A program made the translations under genes and the position numbers. Under the pieces are notes generated by a model. That model ran no database searches. It saw nothing but the letters and a program-made list of their open reading frames with translations, and had not been told where the DNA came from. This document shows positions 1-9,547 of a stretch of 64,000 nt of DNA, piece after piece. The stretch is from the NCBI GenBank assembly GCA_020436935.1, contig JAGQWX010000001.1, forward strand, positions 186,001 through 250,000. Direction: 5' to 3'. Source of the stretch: Saprospiraceae bacterium. GTDB lineage: Bacteria > Bacteroidota > Bacteroidia > Chitinophagales > Saprospiraceae. Position 1 is the stretch's first letter. Every line of letters starts with the position of its first letter.

Positions 1-1
1 T

Positions 2-823
2 GTATGTCTCAGTTTGAGCATTGATAAACTGGATGGTACATTTTTTCAGCAATGTGCTCATTTGGACGTTGTAAGTCAATTTTCCGTAGGGTATGATAAT
101 ATTGATTTGTCTGCAGCATCCAAGGCCGGAATTCCATTGGGCAATGCTCCGGGCGCAATGACAGAAGCAACTGCAGATATTGCCTTTGGCTTGATGATTG
201 CTGCTTCCCGAAAATTCTTTTTCATGCATCAGCAGATTATCAACGGAGCATGGAAGGTCAATCCACCTCAGGCTTTTTTGGGTCAGGAATTGCGAGGCAA
301 AACCATCGGTATCTTTGGTATGGGTAAAATCGGCACTGAAATGGCAAGATTGTGCCATCAGGCTTATGGTATGGAAGTCATTTATCACAATAGACATCCC
401 TTAGACCACCCATTGTCCTTTGATGCAAAGTATGTCAGCTTTGATGATCTTATGGCAGAAAGTGATGTACTTTCTGTGCATGCTGCTTTATCTCACTCTA
501 CACAAGGCATTTTTGACATCAAAGCATTTTCAAAAATGAAATCAACTTCAATATTCATCAATACATCCAGAGGAGGATTAGTTGTTGAGGAGGACCTGGT
601 CTCCGCTTTGAAAGATAAAATGATTTGGGGGGCAGGGCTTGATGTCACAAACCCGGAACCTATGAGAGCGGATCACCCACTTTTGATGATGGAAAATGTT
701 TGCGTCTTACCACACATCGGTTCTGCGACGGTAGAAGCCAGAGCGGAAATGAGCAGGCTCGCGGCACTGAATATCATTGAGTTTTACAAATCTGGCAAAG
801 TTGTTCATCCAATTGGCCAATGA
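2..823 (+). CDS. D-2-hydroxyacid dehydrogenase (glyoxylate/hydroxypyruvate reductase type), 5' end outside window
   Basis: NAD(P)-dependent oxidoreductase of the D-isomer 2-hydroxyacid dehydrogenase family. The frame is open to the window edge, so the N-terminus is missing; a TTG at 14 is only an internal candidate start. Visible landmarks are the substrate-domain motif ending VGYDNID, the Rossmann glycine motif GIFGMGKIG, the catalytic arginine in NTSRGG, the glutamate in NPEP and the catalytic histidine in LPHIGSA. The order matches GyaR/GhrB-type enzymes that reduce glyoxylate or hydroxypyruvate; the exact substrate cannot be read from the sequence. It stands alone ahead of the peptide transporter genes, with 72 bases between. 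Confidence 0.9.
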   Translation, partial: VCLSLSIDKLDGTFFQQCAHLDVVSQFSVGYDNIDLSAASKAGIPLGNAPGAMTEATADIAFGLMIAASRKFFFMHQQIINGAWKVNPPQAFLGQELRGKTIGIFGMGKIGTEMARLCHQAYGMEVIYHNRHPLDHPLSFDAKYVSFDDLMAESDVLSVHAALSHSTQGIFDIKAFSKMKSTSIFINTSRGGLVVEEDLVSALKDKMIWGAGLDVTNPEPMRADHPLLMMENVCVLPHIGSATVEARAEMSRLAALNIIEFYKSGKVVHPIGQ

Positions 824-895
824 AGATTTACAGATTATTAATATGGCTTTGTTTACAGATGGCGTAAATTAGCTGCTATATCCTTATTTAATCAT

Positions 896-2626
896 ATGAG
901 ACTTTACTTTATCGCTTCTATTGCTATTTCTTCTTTTCTATTTACTTTTCTTTCATGTAAGAATGACTCTTCTGTACCTGCAGCACCTGATACCAGAATT
1001 GTCATTCGTCTTGCCGACAATCCAGAAAGGATCAACCCTATTTTGTTTCCTTCAGGCCCTGCAAGAGAAGTTTATCAATATATTTTTCTTCCAATGGCAG
1101 AACTTGATGGAGAAAGTCTTGAGTTTATACCTGTCATGATAAAAAACATCCCGGTTCTAAAGGAAGACAACGGGAAAATTTCTCTTAGCGTTGAAATTCT
1201 GGAAGAAGCCAGCTGGTCAGATGGTAAGCCAGTGACGGCTGATGATTATATTTTTACTTTAAAGACTATTTTTCACCCGGAGTGTAACACTTTTGCTTAT
1301 AAATATTTGGTTGATCAGGTGGACAGTGTTTCAGTTGATTCAGAGAATAAAAAGAAGTTTACCATTTATTTCAGTGATTATGCCATGCAGTTGATCGAAA
1401 GTGCGCTCAGTTTTGAAATTTTGCCTGCCCATCTTTATGATCCGGACAACAATGGTGAAGGGTTTTCATTGGCTGATCTAAAGAACGAAGAAAAAACTGC
1501 TGCTTTGGACAGCACAGAAAGTTATCATCGTTTTGCTGAAAGTTTCAACAGTCAGAAATACAGTGCAGAAATCATCGAAGGGAGCGGACCATATGCTTTC
1601 ATAGAGTGGAAGCCCAATGAGTCCATTGTCATCAAAAGGAAAGAAAACTATTGGGGATCTGGCAAAGGGCAAAGTCTTGATAACAGGCCATCAGAAATTG
1701 TATTTGCTATCATTCCAGACGAAGTATCTGCATTAACACAATTGTCAGAAGGTAAAATAGACGTAATCAGCAATGTAAGCCAAAACAGTCTTTCTCTATT
1801 TGAGGATTCTTTGAAAATGGCTAAAAACTTTGAAGTTTTAAAAGTCCAGCAGCCGCGATATTTTGTTTTGCTGCTCAATCATAAACATCCTGCTTTGAGT
1901 GAGCCTGCTGTCAGAAAGGCATTGGATATGTTGCACAATGACCCTGAATACATTGAAGTATTTGAAAATGGGGAAGGCATAGACATGTATTCTTTTGTTC
2001 CAGAATTTTTACCGGGTCACAGCAAGGAAATACCACCCACAGTTTTTAATCCGGAACAGGCAAAAGCAGAATTGCAGGCTGCAGGGTGGAACGACACCAA
2101 TAGTGATGGAACGCTTGACAAGGTCATTGGAGGGAAAAAACAGGAATTAAAACTTAGATATCTGGCATCAGGCGGACAGGGCATCAATATTGGTCTCTTG
2201 TTTAAAGACGCTTGCGCAAAAGCAGGAATTGCCATAGAAGTGGTTCAAAAAGACTTTGCACTCATCAGAAAAGAAAACATTGCGACAGATGACTTTGAGG
2301 TGGTAGCTTCAGTGATGTCCGTAGACTTATTTTTGGAAAATCCGTTTGATACATACCACTCTTCCAACATTGAGACAAGCAATCCAAACAATTACCAGAG
2401 CAGCACTAGCGATAGTTTGATCACCGTCATTACAGAAACCCGAGATCAAAAAGTGCGCCTGGCTGCTCATGCCCAGCTACAAAAACAGATCAAGCAAGAT
2501 GCAGTCATGTTATTTCTATATTCACCCATATCAAGGATAGCCATTAGCAATAAATGGGACGCCAAAGTATACTTCACAAGACCCGGTTATAAAGCAAATA
2601 CTTTTGTACCGGCAGTTGTCAATTGA
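896..2626 (+). CDS. ABC transporter substrate-binding lipoprotein, family 5 (peptide/nickel type)
   Basis: Extracytoplasmic binding protein of the oligopeptide/dipeptide class (SBP_bac_5). The N-terminus is a lipoprotein signal with hydrophobic stretch and lipobox ending LSC near residue 21. Family features are an early segment with NPERINPILFP, then WSDGKPVTADDYIFTLK, which is the classic solute-binding family 5 signature, and a long two-lobe body of about 550 residues. A candidate promoter -7 box TAAATTAG lies at 865-872. Its stop overlaps the ATG of the permease gene by one base (TGATG), so the two are translationally coupled. Substrate is unknown; di- or oligopeptide is the default inference. 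Confidence 0.88.
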   Translation: MRLYFIASIAISSFLFTFLSCKNDSSVPAAPDTRIVIRLADNPERINPILFPSGPAREVYQYIFLPMAELDGESLEFIPVMIKNIPVLKEDNGKISLSVEILEEASWSDGKPVTADDYIFTLKTIFHPECNTFAYKYLVDQVDSVSVDSENKKKFTIYFSDYAMQLIESALSFEILPAHLYDPDNNGEGFSLADLKNEEKTAALDSTESYHRFAESFNSQKYSAEIIEGSGPYAFIEWKPNESIVIKRKENYWGSGKGQSLDNRPSEIVFAIIPDEVSALTQLSEGKIDVISNVSQNSLSLFEDSLKMAKNFEVLKVQQPRYFVLLLNHKHPALSEPAVRKALDMLHNDPEYIEVFENGEGIDMYSFVPEFLPGHSKEIPPTVFNPEQAKAELQAAGWNDTNSDGTLDKVIGGKKQELKLRYLASGGQGINIGLLFKDACAKAGIAIEVVQKDFALIRKENIATDDFEVVASVMSVDLFLENPFDTYHSSNIETSNPNNYQSSTSDSLITVITETRDQKVRLAAHAQLQKQIKQDAVMLFLYSPISRIAISNKWDAKVYFTRPGYKANTFVPAVVN

Positions 2627-3654
2627 TGAATCAACTCATTGTCTCATATGGAAGTCGTTGGCTGCTTCAGGTTTTTATCTTGATCCTGGTCATATTTGCC
2701 ATCCAAAAATTTATACCCCAGGATGCAGCGGCCCTTCTTTTGGCACGGCAGGGAATCGAAACCTCCGGCTCAGAAAGGTATGAAAAGCTCTACCAGGAAG
2801 CGAGAACCAACCTTGGCCTTGATGGTCCGGTCTTTTACTTCTCTGTTCAATCCAAAGAAGCAGGTCAATTCCACCTGCCCGCCTTTGCCTGGAACGGCAG
2901 TCAAAATCAGTTTCACAGATGGTTCGCAAGGTTATTCAGTGGGAAAGCTGCGGTATCCAATATTACGGGCCAAAAAATATTTCCCCTCATTGGGAATGCA
3001 CTTCTGTGGACAGTACCGATTTCGGCCATTGCCTTATTCATAGTTTACTTTGTGTCCAAATATCTGGCGCGTTACCTCAAAAGTCATGACAATAAATGGT
3101 TGGAAGGGCTCTTATTTTTTTTCTACAGCATTCCTCTCATATGGTTTGCGCTTCTGATTTTATTGTTTTTTACCAATGACTATTTCGGTATCAAAGTTTT
3201 TGATGTTGGTGTCCAATATGGCTCTTCAGGATTCGGTCATTACATCAATAGAATACTTCCTGTCATCATCTGTCTGTCATTCACAGACATTGCCTATCTG
3301 ACCAGTGTCTATGGATCAAGCATAGATATTGAAAATAAAAAACCATACTTCATGACGGCCCTTTCCAAAGGTCTTTCTGCTGAGGATGCTACAAAATGGC
3401 ATACAGCACCCAATGCCTTGCTTTCCATGATTACCCTGTTTGTTGGTGCGATCCCCGGCAGCATTGCCGGATCTGTGGTACTTGAAACCATTTTCAACAT
3501 TCCAGGCATTGGCCGTCTCCTCTACACCAGTCTGAAGCAAGGTGATTACCAAGTACTGATGTACATAGTACTACTGATAGGAATTCTCACATCCCTATTT
3601 TATGCAATAGGCGACTATTACATCACAAGAATCAACCCTTCAGCAAAAAAATAA
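2626..3654 (+). CDS. ABC transporter permease, DppB/OppB type
   Basis: Inner-membrane permease of the peptide ABC transporter class. It has a first membrane segment at residues about 12-30, a long periplasmic loop, then five hydrophobic segments, with the permease coupling loop visible as ALSKGLSAEDATKWHTAPNA before the last segments (EAA-type motif). ATG at 2626 overlaps the stop of the binding protein gene and is preferred over the TTG three bases earlier. The partner permease (DppC type) and the ATPases are not next to it; the gene ends eight bases from the convergent gcvT, so the operon carries only half of a usual transporter and the rest must be encoded elsewhere. Confidence 0.87.
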   Translation: MNQLIVSYGSRWLLQVFILILVIFAIQKFIPQDAAALLLARQGIETSGSERYEKLYQEARTNLGLDGPVFYFSVQSKEAGQFHLPAFAWNGSQNQFHRWFARLFSGKAAVSNITGQKIFPLIGNALLWTVPISAIALFIVYFVSKYLARYLKSHDNKWLEGLLFFFYSIPLIWFALLILLFFTNDYFGIKVFDVGVQYGSSGFGHYINRILPVIICLSFTDIAYLTSVYGSSIDIENKKPYFMTALSKGLSAEDATKWHTAPNALLSMITLFVGAIPGSIAGSVVLETIFNIPGIGRLLYTSLKQGDYQVLMYIVLLIGILTSLFYAIGDYYITRINPSAKK

Positions 3655-3661
3655 TCAGCTA

Positions 3662-4771
3662 TCAGGAAAGAAACGGCAATTTGACGATGGTCGCTTCGAG
3701 TAGTTTTTTGCCAAATGAAATCATGACTTTATTGCCTGTTTTGGCAAAGGCAGTTTGAATGTAAGCCATGGCAATCGGATGGTCGAGGTTGGGACTTTGT
3801 GTTCCTGATGTGATTATACCTATTTGCTCTGATCCGGAAGCATCAAAAACTTCGTATCCATGTCTGGGCACCCGTCGCTCTGTCATGGTAAGTCCAACGA
3901 GTTTCCTAGAAACACCATTCTTTTTTTGCTCGATAAATAGATCTTTTGATGGGAAGGATGCTTCTTTATTTAATTTGGTTATCCAGGACAATCCTGCTTC
4001 AATTGGGGAGGTAGTATCATCAATGTCATTGCCATATAGCGCATATCCTTTCTCAAGACGCAAAGTATCTCTTGCTCCAAGACCGCATGGCTGAATGCCA
4101 AATTCTTTGCCTGCCTCCATAAGAGCATTCCAGATGGCAACTGCATCTTTGTTTTCAACATATAGTTCATAACCACCACTTCCGGTGTACCCGGTTGCAG
4201 ATATCAATACATTGTCAACTCCTGCAACTGTACCTTTCGAAAAAGAATAGTAGGGAATAGCCTCAACATCCACCTCAGTAAGCTTCTTCAGGACCTTGTG
4301 ACTAAGAGGGCCCTGCAACGCCAGCAAGCTCGTATCATTGGAAATATTGATCAATCGGGTATCAAATTGATTATGAGCTTTGATCCATTCAAAATCCTTT
4401 TCTTCATTGGATGCATTTACAACCAACATAAAAGCCTGCTCACCTTCACTGCATTTGTCTTCGTCAAGCCGGTACACCAACAGATCGTCCACAATTCCTC
4501 CTGTCTCATTTGGCAGACAGGAATATTGAGCCTCTCCTATCTCAAGCACAGCAGCATCATTGGAAGTGACTGCCTGCACCAGTTTCAATGCTTCTTTACC
4601 TTTCACGATAAATTCGCCCATATGAGACACATCAAATAAGCCAACCTTTTCCCGGACAGCCTTGTGTTCGTCAATGATAGAAACATAAGATATGGGCATA
4701 TTGTAGCCTGCGAATTCTGCCATTTTAGCGCCCAATTCAATGTGAATTGGTGTCAGCGGTGTTTGCTTCAT
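3662..4771 (-). CDS. gcvT: Aminomethyltransferase, glycine cleavage system T protein
   Basis: Transfers the one-carbon unit from the aminomethyl group on the H protein to tetrahydrofolate, releasing ammonia. At 369 residues it has normal family length. Visible motifs: the N-terminal AGYNMPISY and GLFDVSHMGE (folate-domain Asp/His segment), ALQGPLS, YTGSGGYELYV and the C-terminal domain with GLGARDTLRLEKGY and GNDIDDTTSPIEAGL. The start ATG at 4771 precedes MKQTPLTPIH, as in homologues. The other glycine-cleavage genes are not in the window. It lies 18 bases downstream of the HEAT/cyclophilin gene on the same strand and may be co-transcribed with it. Confidence 0.96.
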   Translation of the reverse strand: MKQTPLTPIHIELGAKMAEFAGYNMPISYVSIIDEHKAVREKVGLFDVSHMGEFIVKGKEALKLVQAVTSNDAAVLEIGEAQYSCLPNETGGIVDDLLVYRLDEDKCSEGEQAFMLVVNASNEEKDFEWIKAHNQFDTRLINISNDTSLLALQGPLSHKVLKKLTEVDVEAIPYYSFSKGTVAGVDNVLISATGYTGSGGYELYVENKDAVAIWNALMEAGKEFGIQPCGLGARDTLRLEKGYALYGNDIDDTTSPIEAGLSWITKLNKEASFPSKDLFIEQKKNGVSRKLVGLTMTERRVPRHGYEVFDASGSEQIGIITSGTQSPNLDHPIAMAYIQTAFAKTGNKVMISFGKKLLEATIVKLPFLS

Positions 4772-4789
4772 TTGGTTTGAATTATGTTG

Positions 4790-6787
4790 TTATTTGGTTA
4801 GGATCGCATCAATGATTTTATCTCCAACTTCTATTTTATGCACAGTATCCATTCCTGCGATGACTTTGCCAAAAATGGTATACCTGCCATCAAGATGGGG
4901 AGTTGGAGAATGGGTGATAAAGAACTGAGAACCTTCTGTGTGCAGTCCGGCAGATGCCATGCCCACAAAACCCTCATCGTCATATTTCATGTCGTCGACT
5001 TCGGAAGGTATGGTAAAATCAACCCCTCCATAACCATCACCTCTTGGACATCCGGTCTGTATAACAAAATTGGGAACGACTCTGTGGAAAATTTTATCAT
5101 CATAGAAATCGCTTTTACACAAGTCCAGGAAGCTGGAAACTGTGGCAGGTGCGTGTTTGGGGAACAATAAAATCGTAATGTTACCTTTTGTAGTTTTGAT
5201 GATCACCGTAGCACTATCCCGAAGTGTTGTAAGTCTGGAAAAATCGATTTGCTTCAATTTTCTTTCACCAATTGGATAAGTCTTTTCAAACAGGTAGGAA
5301 GAAAGTTCATTCAATGCCTGCATGGTTTCCAAATCTCTTGGATGACTGAGTTTACTCCACGACTCCTCAATAAAAGTGGAGTCGCGCAGAAGAAGTTTGG
5401 TCTGGTTTTTTTCGTTGGCTAATATAACGGCACCTTCCGCAGCCACACCGGGATCGCCTTCTCTTACTTTTGATGCTATGTAATACAATATCTCCCTTTT
5501 GACCTTACTTGCATTTGCTTTGTATGCAGATACAAAATCCGGGTGATTGATGATTTGGTTGAGCGCTGACAATTTTGCCAATTCCTCCACTTTGGTTCTC
5601 ACCGGAAGAGCGATAATGTTTTGATATTGGTACGGATCATAACCCAGTACTTTGATGTACTCGGCTTTTACGAAGGGCTCTGTGCTGGCATTCATTCTTT
5701 GGACTGCCATATTTTTGATATAGTCCTTGGTAATGGTGAGATAGAGTCCGTGGTTGTTCATAATGGCCTGGAGCAGTTTTGCCTTCACCATCGGTCGGGT
5801 TGCAATACTATCAGCACGCCAAAGACTCACCAGATTATTGAGGTTTTTAATTTTAAGACCAGCTGCCGCAGCTTCGTTGGCAATGTGTACATTAGCATCG
5901 TTGGTCAGCAATAAGATGGTATCAGCAATCCCGGCTTCTGAAGCAAAATTGGATAATGCTTTGACTGCATTTACTCTAAGTCTGTAATCTTCGTTGGATG
6001 TGGCGATTTTTTTAAGGGCTTCTTTTGATGGCTGATCGTTGTTTTTCCCGGCGGCAAGAATCAATGGCATTTTGACAAAAAGGTCGCTTTCTTTATTCAG
6101 AATATCAGTCAAACGGCTATTGCCTCTAAGATCGATATTTTTACTTCTGCCCAAAATATGAGCTGCCATCAACCTGACTTTGGGCGAATAAACTCCGCTA
6201 TCAAGATATTTAAGGCACAGATCTGCAAGTCCCTCGGGACTGATATCGCGTAAAATAAACCTGTACAGCCCATACATTTGACCTTCCAACAATAAAGTAT
6301 CGGTATCCCGGTAAGTCTCAACATTCGCCATTTGATTGGCCTGCTCAATTCCTCCAACTTTTCCTATAGCCTCCAGAATTGATGCGTTAAACTGGTTATT
6401 CACATCAATGCTATCCTTGCCTTTAAAGGCTAGTGTCAATGCAGAAACATTGGCAGTATCCTTCAATTGTCCAAGTGCGTATGCAGCTTCCGTTCTGATT
6501 TCAATGAATGGGTCTTCCAATAGCCCGACCAAAGAATCTCCAAAGGAAACATCTTGAATAGACGCCATTGATTTTGCAGCCAATAATCGAAGGATGGGAT
6601 TTGAAGAGGAAAAATAAGCAGAAATGCTGTCTGTATTCTGCACAATTTCAAGCAGCATTATTTTTTGAATCTGCGGGTCATTTAAGTTCACAGAAGTTGA
6701 ACCCTGACTTTGTTTTGCCGGTGGTACGCAGCCTTCAATCAAAACATACAAAAAAGTGATAAACCCGCCTATTCTTAAAAAGTGCAT
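4790..6787 (-). CDS. Lipoprotein with HEAT repeats and C-terminal cyclophilin-type peptidyl-prolyl isomerase
   Basis: Two-part protein: about 450 residues of alpha-helical HEAT-like repeats (recurrent A-A-xAL/AxxALG patterns) followed by a cyclophilin domain in the last 150 residues, with TTKGNITILL at its start and the active-site segments FHRVVPNFVIQTG, GSQFFIT and HLDGRYTIFGKV. The PPIase motif residues (F-H-R, Q, F) are intact, so cis-trans prolyl isomerase activity is likely. I prefer the ATG at 6787 over the upstream one at 6823 because it starts a lipoprotein signal with lipobox IEGC; the protein is then envelope-anchored. HEAT plus cyclophilin fusions are seen in Bacteroidota; the client proteins are unknown. 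Confidence 0.88.
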   Translation of the reverse strand: MHFLRIGGFITFLYVLIEGCVPPAKQSQGSTSVNLNDPQIQKIMLLEIVQNTDSISAYFSSSNPILRLLAAKSMASIQDVSFGDSLVGLLEDPFIEIRTEAAYALGQLKDTANVSALTLAFKGKDSIDVNNQFNASILEAIGKVGGIEQANQMANVETYRDTDTLLLEGQMYGLYRFILRDISPEGLADLCLKYLDSGVYSPKVRLMAAHILGRSKNIDLRGNSRLTDILNKESDLFVKMPLILAAGKNNDQPSKEALKKIATSNEDYRLRVNAVKALSNFASEAGIADTILLLTNDANVHIANEAAAAGLKIKNLNNLVSLWRADSIATRPMVKAKLLQAIMNNHGLYLTITKDYIKNMAVQRMNASTEPFVKAEYIKVLGYDPYQYQNIIALPVRTKVEELAKLSALNQIINHPDFVSAYKANASKVKREILYYIASKVREGDPGVAAEGAVILANEKNQTKLLLRDSTFIEESWSKLSHPRDLETMQALNELSSYLFEKTYPIGERKLKQIDFSRLTTLRDSATVIIKTTKGNITILLFPKHAPATVSSFLDLCKSDFYDDKIFHRVVPNFVIQTGCPRGDGYGGVDFTIPSEVDDMKYDDEGFVGMASAGLHTEGSQFFITHSPTPHLDGRYTIFGKVIAGMDTVHKIEVGDKIIDAILTK

Positions 6788-6839
6788 ATTAATCTGATAA
6801 GAAACGCAAAAATACACTTCCACGGGTAAGAATGCCGCA

Positions 6840-7541
6840 TTATGCCTCCAAAGAAATCAGAATTTGATTTATTGCCGGGTTGTCTCCATGGTAGCAGATG
6901 GTATCAATGGCCAATTGAACGCGACCTTTATCAATGGTATCAACAAAACCGGACCTGAGGTCATCAAATTGTTCCTTTATTTGAGAAAGGTCTTGAATTA
7001 CCGCGCCTGGAACAGCTCTAGGCAACAATTTTGTGCTGTTCTGATATCTCCTGTCTCCAAATCCTTCTCTTAAAAATGCTATGCCTCTGCTCAGGCATAT
7101 TTCTTCCATCAAAGTTCCGGGCATCAGAAATATTTTTGCATTTGGAAATATTTTGAGCGATGCATCCAGAAAAACCTGAGCGACATGTGGATCACTCATT
7201 ATATGATTGTAAAGAGCTCCATGCGCTTTGACATGAAATACTTCTGCATTCAGTTCCTGGGCAATACCCGAAAAACCAGCAAGCTGATGGATCAGTTGAT
7301 AATATAATTCTGAAGGTGAGGCAGCAGTATTTACCCTACCAAAATTTACTTTATCCTGGTAGGAAGGATGGGCGCCAATTTTAATACCATGTCGAAGACA
7401 CGCCACAATAGATTTTCTGATAGACAGCGCATCTCCGGCATGGTATCCACAAGAAATATTACAGTAAGCTGCGTTTCTTAAGACCAAATCTTCATCCAAA
7501 AAATCTATCTCTTCACCATAATCAATGTTGATCAAATGCAC
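6840..7541 (-). CDS. pxpA: LamB/YcsF family protein, 5-oxoprolinase subunit A type
   Basis: Member of the LamB/YcsF family, whose PxpA acts with PxpB and PxpC in ATP-dependent opening of 5-oxoproline to glutamate. Family landmarks are NIDYGEE near the N-terminus (the usual N-x-D-x-GE), NISCGYHAGD, IGAHPSYQDKVNFGR, VKAHGALYNH and the C-terminal YCYHGDNP-like CYHGDNP. Length 233 is close to the usual 245-255. PxpB and PxpC are not adjacent in this window, so the partnership is inferred from the family. The gene is followed at 6823-6787 by the HEAT/cyclophilin gene on the same strand. Confidence 0.9.
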   Translation of the reverse strand: MHLINIDYGEEIDFLDEDLVLRNAAYCNISCGYHAGDALSIRKSIVACLRHGIKIGAHPSYQDKVNFGRVNTAASPSELYYQLIHQLAGFSGIAQELNAEVFHVKAHGALYNHIMSDPHVAQVFLDASLKIFPNAKIFLMPGTLMEEICLSRGIAFLREGFGDRRYQNSTKLLPRAVPGAVIQDLSQIKEQFDDLRSGFVDTIDKGRVQLAIDTICYHGDNPAINQILISLEA

Positions 7542-7645
7542 GTAGATGATTTTTTTGATAATGAATGCAAGTTTTTAAAAAAACTTTAAGAATTTAATCG
7601 TTTTGGCACTATTTATGCTCAAGAATAAGAAGTCAATCCAATAGT

Positions 7646-7735
7646 ATGAGTCAGAGTCATTATCACAAGGATAAGAGAGTCATTATCATTTTGGCGCTCG
7701 TTATTCTTTTAGGAATATTAGTTGCCATTGACTAA
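7646..7735 (+). CDS. Tiny single-span membrane peptide (29 residues), hypothetical
   Basis: A 29-codon frame from ATG 7646 to TAA 7735 encodes a charged, His/Lys-rich N-terminus (MSQSHYHKDKR) followed by one clean hydrophobic helix of about 17 residues (VIIILALVILLGILVAI) and a final Asp. The composition is what a real single-span small membrane protein looks like and is unlikely for random AT-rich intergenic sequence. It occupies the gap between the minus-strand pxpA and padR genes and ends five bases before the padR stop codon. No function can be assigned, and translation is not proven. Confidence 0.4.
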   Translation: MSQSHYHKDKRVIIILALVILLGILVAID

Positions 7736-7739
7736 TTTC

Positions 7740-8054
7740 TTATTTCATCCAAGACTTAACCTTCTCAAAATCGCTCATCAGTGCATGGTACTTGTTAATA
7801 CCGGCATTTGATAAACTGTAAACTTTTCTCTTTTGATTTCCTGAAGTGCTTTGCCAGCTGCTGTTCAGAAGACCTTGCTTTTTCATTTTGTCAAGGAGTG
7901 GGTAAAGGTAACCTTCTTCCACTTTCAATAGACCCCCGGAATCTTTTTCCATGTCTTTAATGAGTCTATAACCATAACTAGGGCTTTCTTTAAGGTATTT
8001 AAATACCAAACCTACGATTGCATAAGTCTGCAATTCTTTAGAAAGCTTTTCCAT
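7740..8054 (-). CDS. PadR family transcriptional regulator
   Basis: Winged-helix repressor of the PadR family, 104 residues, a typical length for the short PadR-s2 type. Landmarks are the N-terminal helix, LKESPSYGYRLIKDME (helix-turn-helix entry with the conserved G-Y-x-L/I), a wing with EEGYLYPLLDKMKKQGLL, and RKVYSLSNAGINKY. PadR proteins commonly control a neighbouring transporter or multidrug pump; here the flanking genes (pxpA and an Asp-box lipoprotein) suggest no obvious target. The divergent space upstream (8055-8215) holds no recognised second gene. Confidence 0.92.
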   Translation of the reverse strand: MEKLSKELQTYAIVGLVFKYLKESPSYGYRLIKDMEKDSGGLLKVEEGYLYPLLDKMKKQGLLNSSWQSTSGNQKRKVYSLSNAGINKYHALMSDFEKVKSWMK

Positions 8055-8215
8055 TCATTAAAAATTTTTAGTTAAATACTATTTATCAGCGAGTCCGAAA
8101 TTAGTACTTTTTGAGATAATGCAAATGATATGCTAGTTTTATTTTTCACAAAATGATAATTTGCAAAACAAAATAAACTAAAGGTGCAATTTTCGACCCC
8201 TCTGTAAAATAAAAG

Positions 8216-9547
8216 CTAATAACTGACAATTGCTGTCTTGACTTTTAAGGTATTGCCATTTTGATGGGTCCATATTGGCCTTACCTGACCTGGTACGACA
8301 GACAGATCGTTGTAATCTCCAAAGAATAGTGTGGGTTCAGGGGTGAAACTTTTTTCGCTGATCATTACGTTTTCAAAATCACTTCCTCCATTGACGGAAT
8401 AAGCCAGGAAAACATCGGTCGCATTTGTCCCCGGTTTGCTGCGTCTGTCATAAAACATAACAAACAGCTGACCACTCTTCTCATCAATATCCATGGCATG
8501 GAAAAATTGATGTGCCCGACCCTCGTCGTTGTTCACCATTACCGGTTTTGACCATGTTTCACCTTCGTTGTCGGAGTAAATCAACCAAATATCTGTATTG
8601 TCTTTTCCATTGCGCTGGTCGGCAAAACTTACATAAATCCTTCCGTTGAATTTACCCGTGGATTTGTCAACCTTGATGACCGGGAAGCCATTGCTTCTGT
8701 CAATTCCGGGAATGTCCATGGACCAACCTTCTACTTGTTGGGCAATCACCTGTTCATCGGACCAGCTCTCCCCCTGGTCTGTTGATTTTGTAAAATAGAT
8801 CTTACTGTCTCTGCACCAGACAACGATGTAGTTGCCTTTCGCAGAAACTTCCGGCACTGCACCCTCTGTGGTTTTGTCATCGTCCAGACAATCGCCAGGA
8901 CTCTGGTTGAGCACTTTTGCTTCACTCCAGGTAATGCCCTTATCCATTGACTTTGAAAATAAAATATTGGATTGGTCATCGGGCGATTTTGACCCATAAA
9001 CATCAAATTGTGTCCAGGTCATCAGCATAACACCCGAATTTTTGTCAATGGCCAACCAATGTTTGTCGTGGTCCTTTTTTCGGTCACATGGAGGGAAGCT
9101 ACCGTCATTCCAGCTGCCATTGAACTGCTTTTTTTGTACAACTATACGGTCTAAAAATTCTTCACTGGAGTATGCTCTGTCCTTTGGATTGGACAAATGC
9201 GCAAAAAATACATTATTGCTGTAATCATATCTGATGACAGGGTCACCATACACTCCATAAGGTGAAGTCACTCTTTCCTTCGTCCAACTCAGCCCACCAT
9301 CATTCGATTGATAATAATTATTGAGCACAGAAGCAGCGCTTACCTGATTGGGATTGGATGGATTAATGGCAATTGAAGGTTCACAAGGTGCTGAAGGACT
9401 TCGCCCTTCATCTATAACAACATTTTTGAACGTGTGGTCTTTAAAGACCAATGATGTTTTTCTTGAGCACGACAAAAACAAACCAATACAGGCAAATAAA
9501 TAGATGGCCGCTTGGAGGCCACGCTTATTTACCTGAATATTTCTCAA
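8216..9547 (-). CDS. Sialidase-like lipoprotein with Asp-box (BNR) repeats
   Basis: Secreted lipoprotein with a predicted beta-propeller. The signal peptide ends in lipobox LFLSC near residue 27. At least five Asp-box repeats of the form S-x-D-x-G-x-T/S-W are readable: SNDGGLSW, SMDKGITW, STDQGESW, SDNEGETW and a degenerate SVNGGSDF. This places it in the exo-alpha-sialidase/BNR superfamily, but the sialidase arginine triad and FRIP motif are not evident, so glycosidase activity is unproven. The first 23 bases overlap the 3' end of the M48 protease gene on the same strand, suggesting coupled expression of the two. Confidence 0.82.
   Translation of the reverse strand: MRNIQVNKRGLQAAIYLFACIGLFLSCSRKTSLVFKDHTFKNVVIDEGRSPSAPCEPSIAINPSNPNQVSAASVLNNYYQSNDGGLSWTKERVTSPYGVYGDPVIRYDYSNNVFFAHLSNPKDRAYSSEEFLDRIVVQKKQFNGSWNDGSFPPCDRKKDHDKHWLAIDKNSGVMLMTWTQFDVYGSKSPDDQSNILFSKSMDKGITWSEAKVLNQSPGDCLDDDKTTEGAVPEVSAKGNYIVVWCRDSKIYFTKSTDQGESWSDEQVIAQQVEGWSMDIPGIDRSNGFPVIKVDKSTGKFNGRIYVSFADQRNGKDNTDIWLIYSDNEGETWSKPVMVNNDEGRAHQFFHAMDIDEKSGQLFVMFYDRRSKPGTNATDVFLAYSVNGGSDFENVMISEKSFTPEPTLFFGDYNDLSVVPGQVRPIWTHQNGNTLKVKTAIVSY

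Noticed and set aside
8216-9547. True sialidase
   Set aside because: Asp-box repeats are clear but the catalytic arginine triad and FRIP motif were not found, so only a sialidase-like propeller is called.
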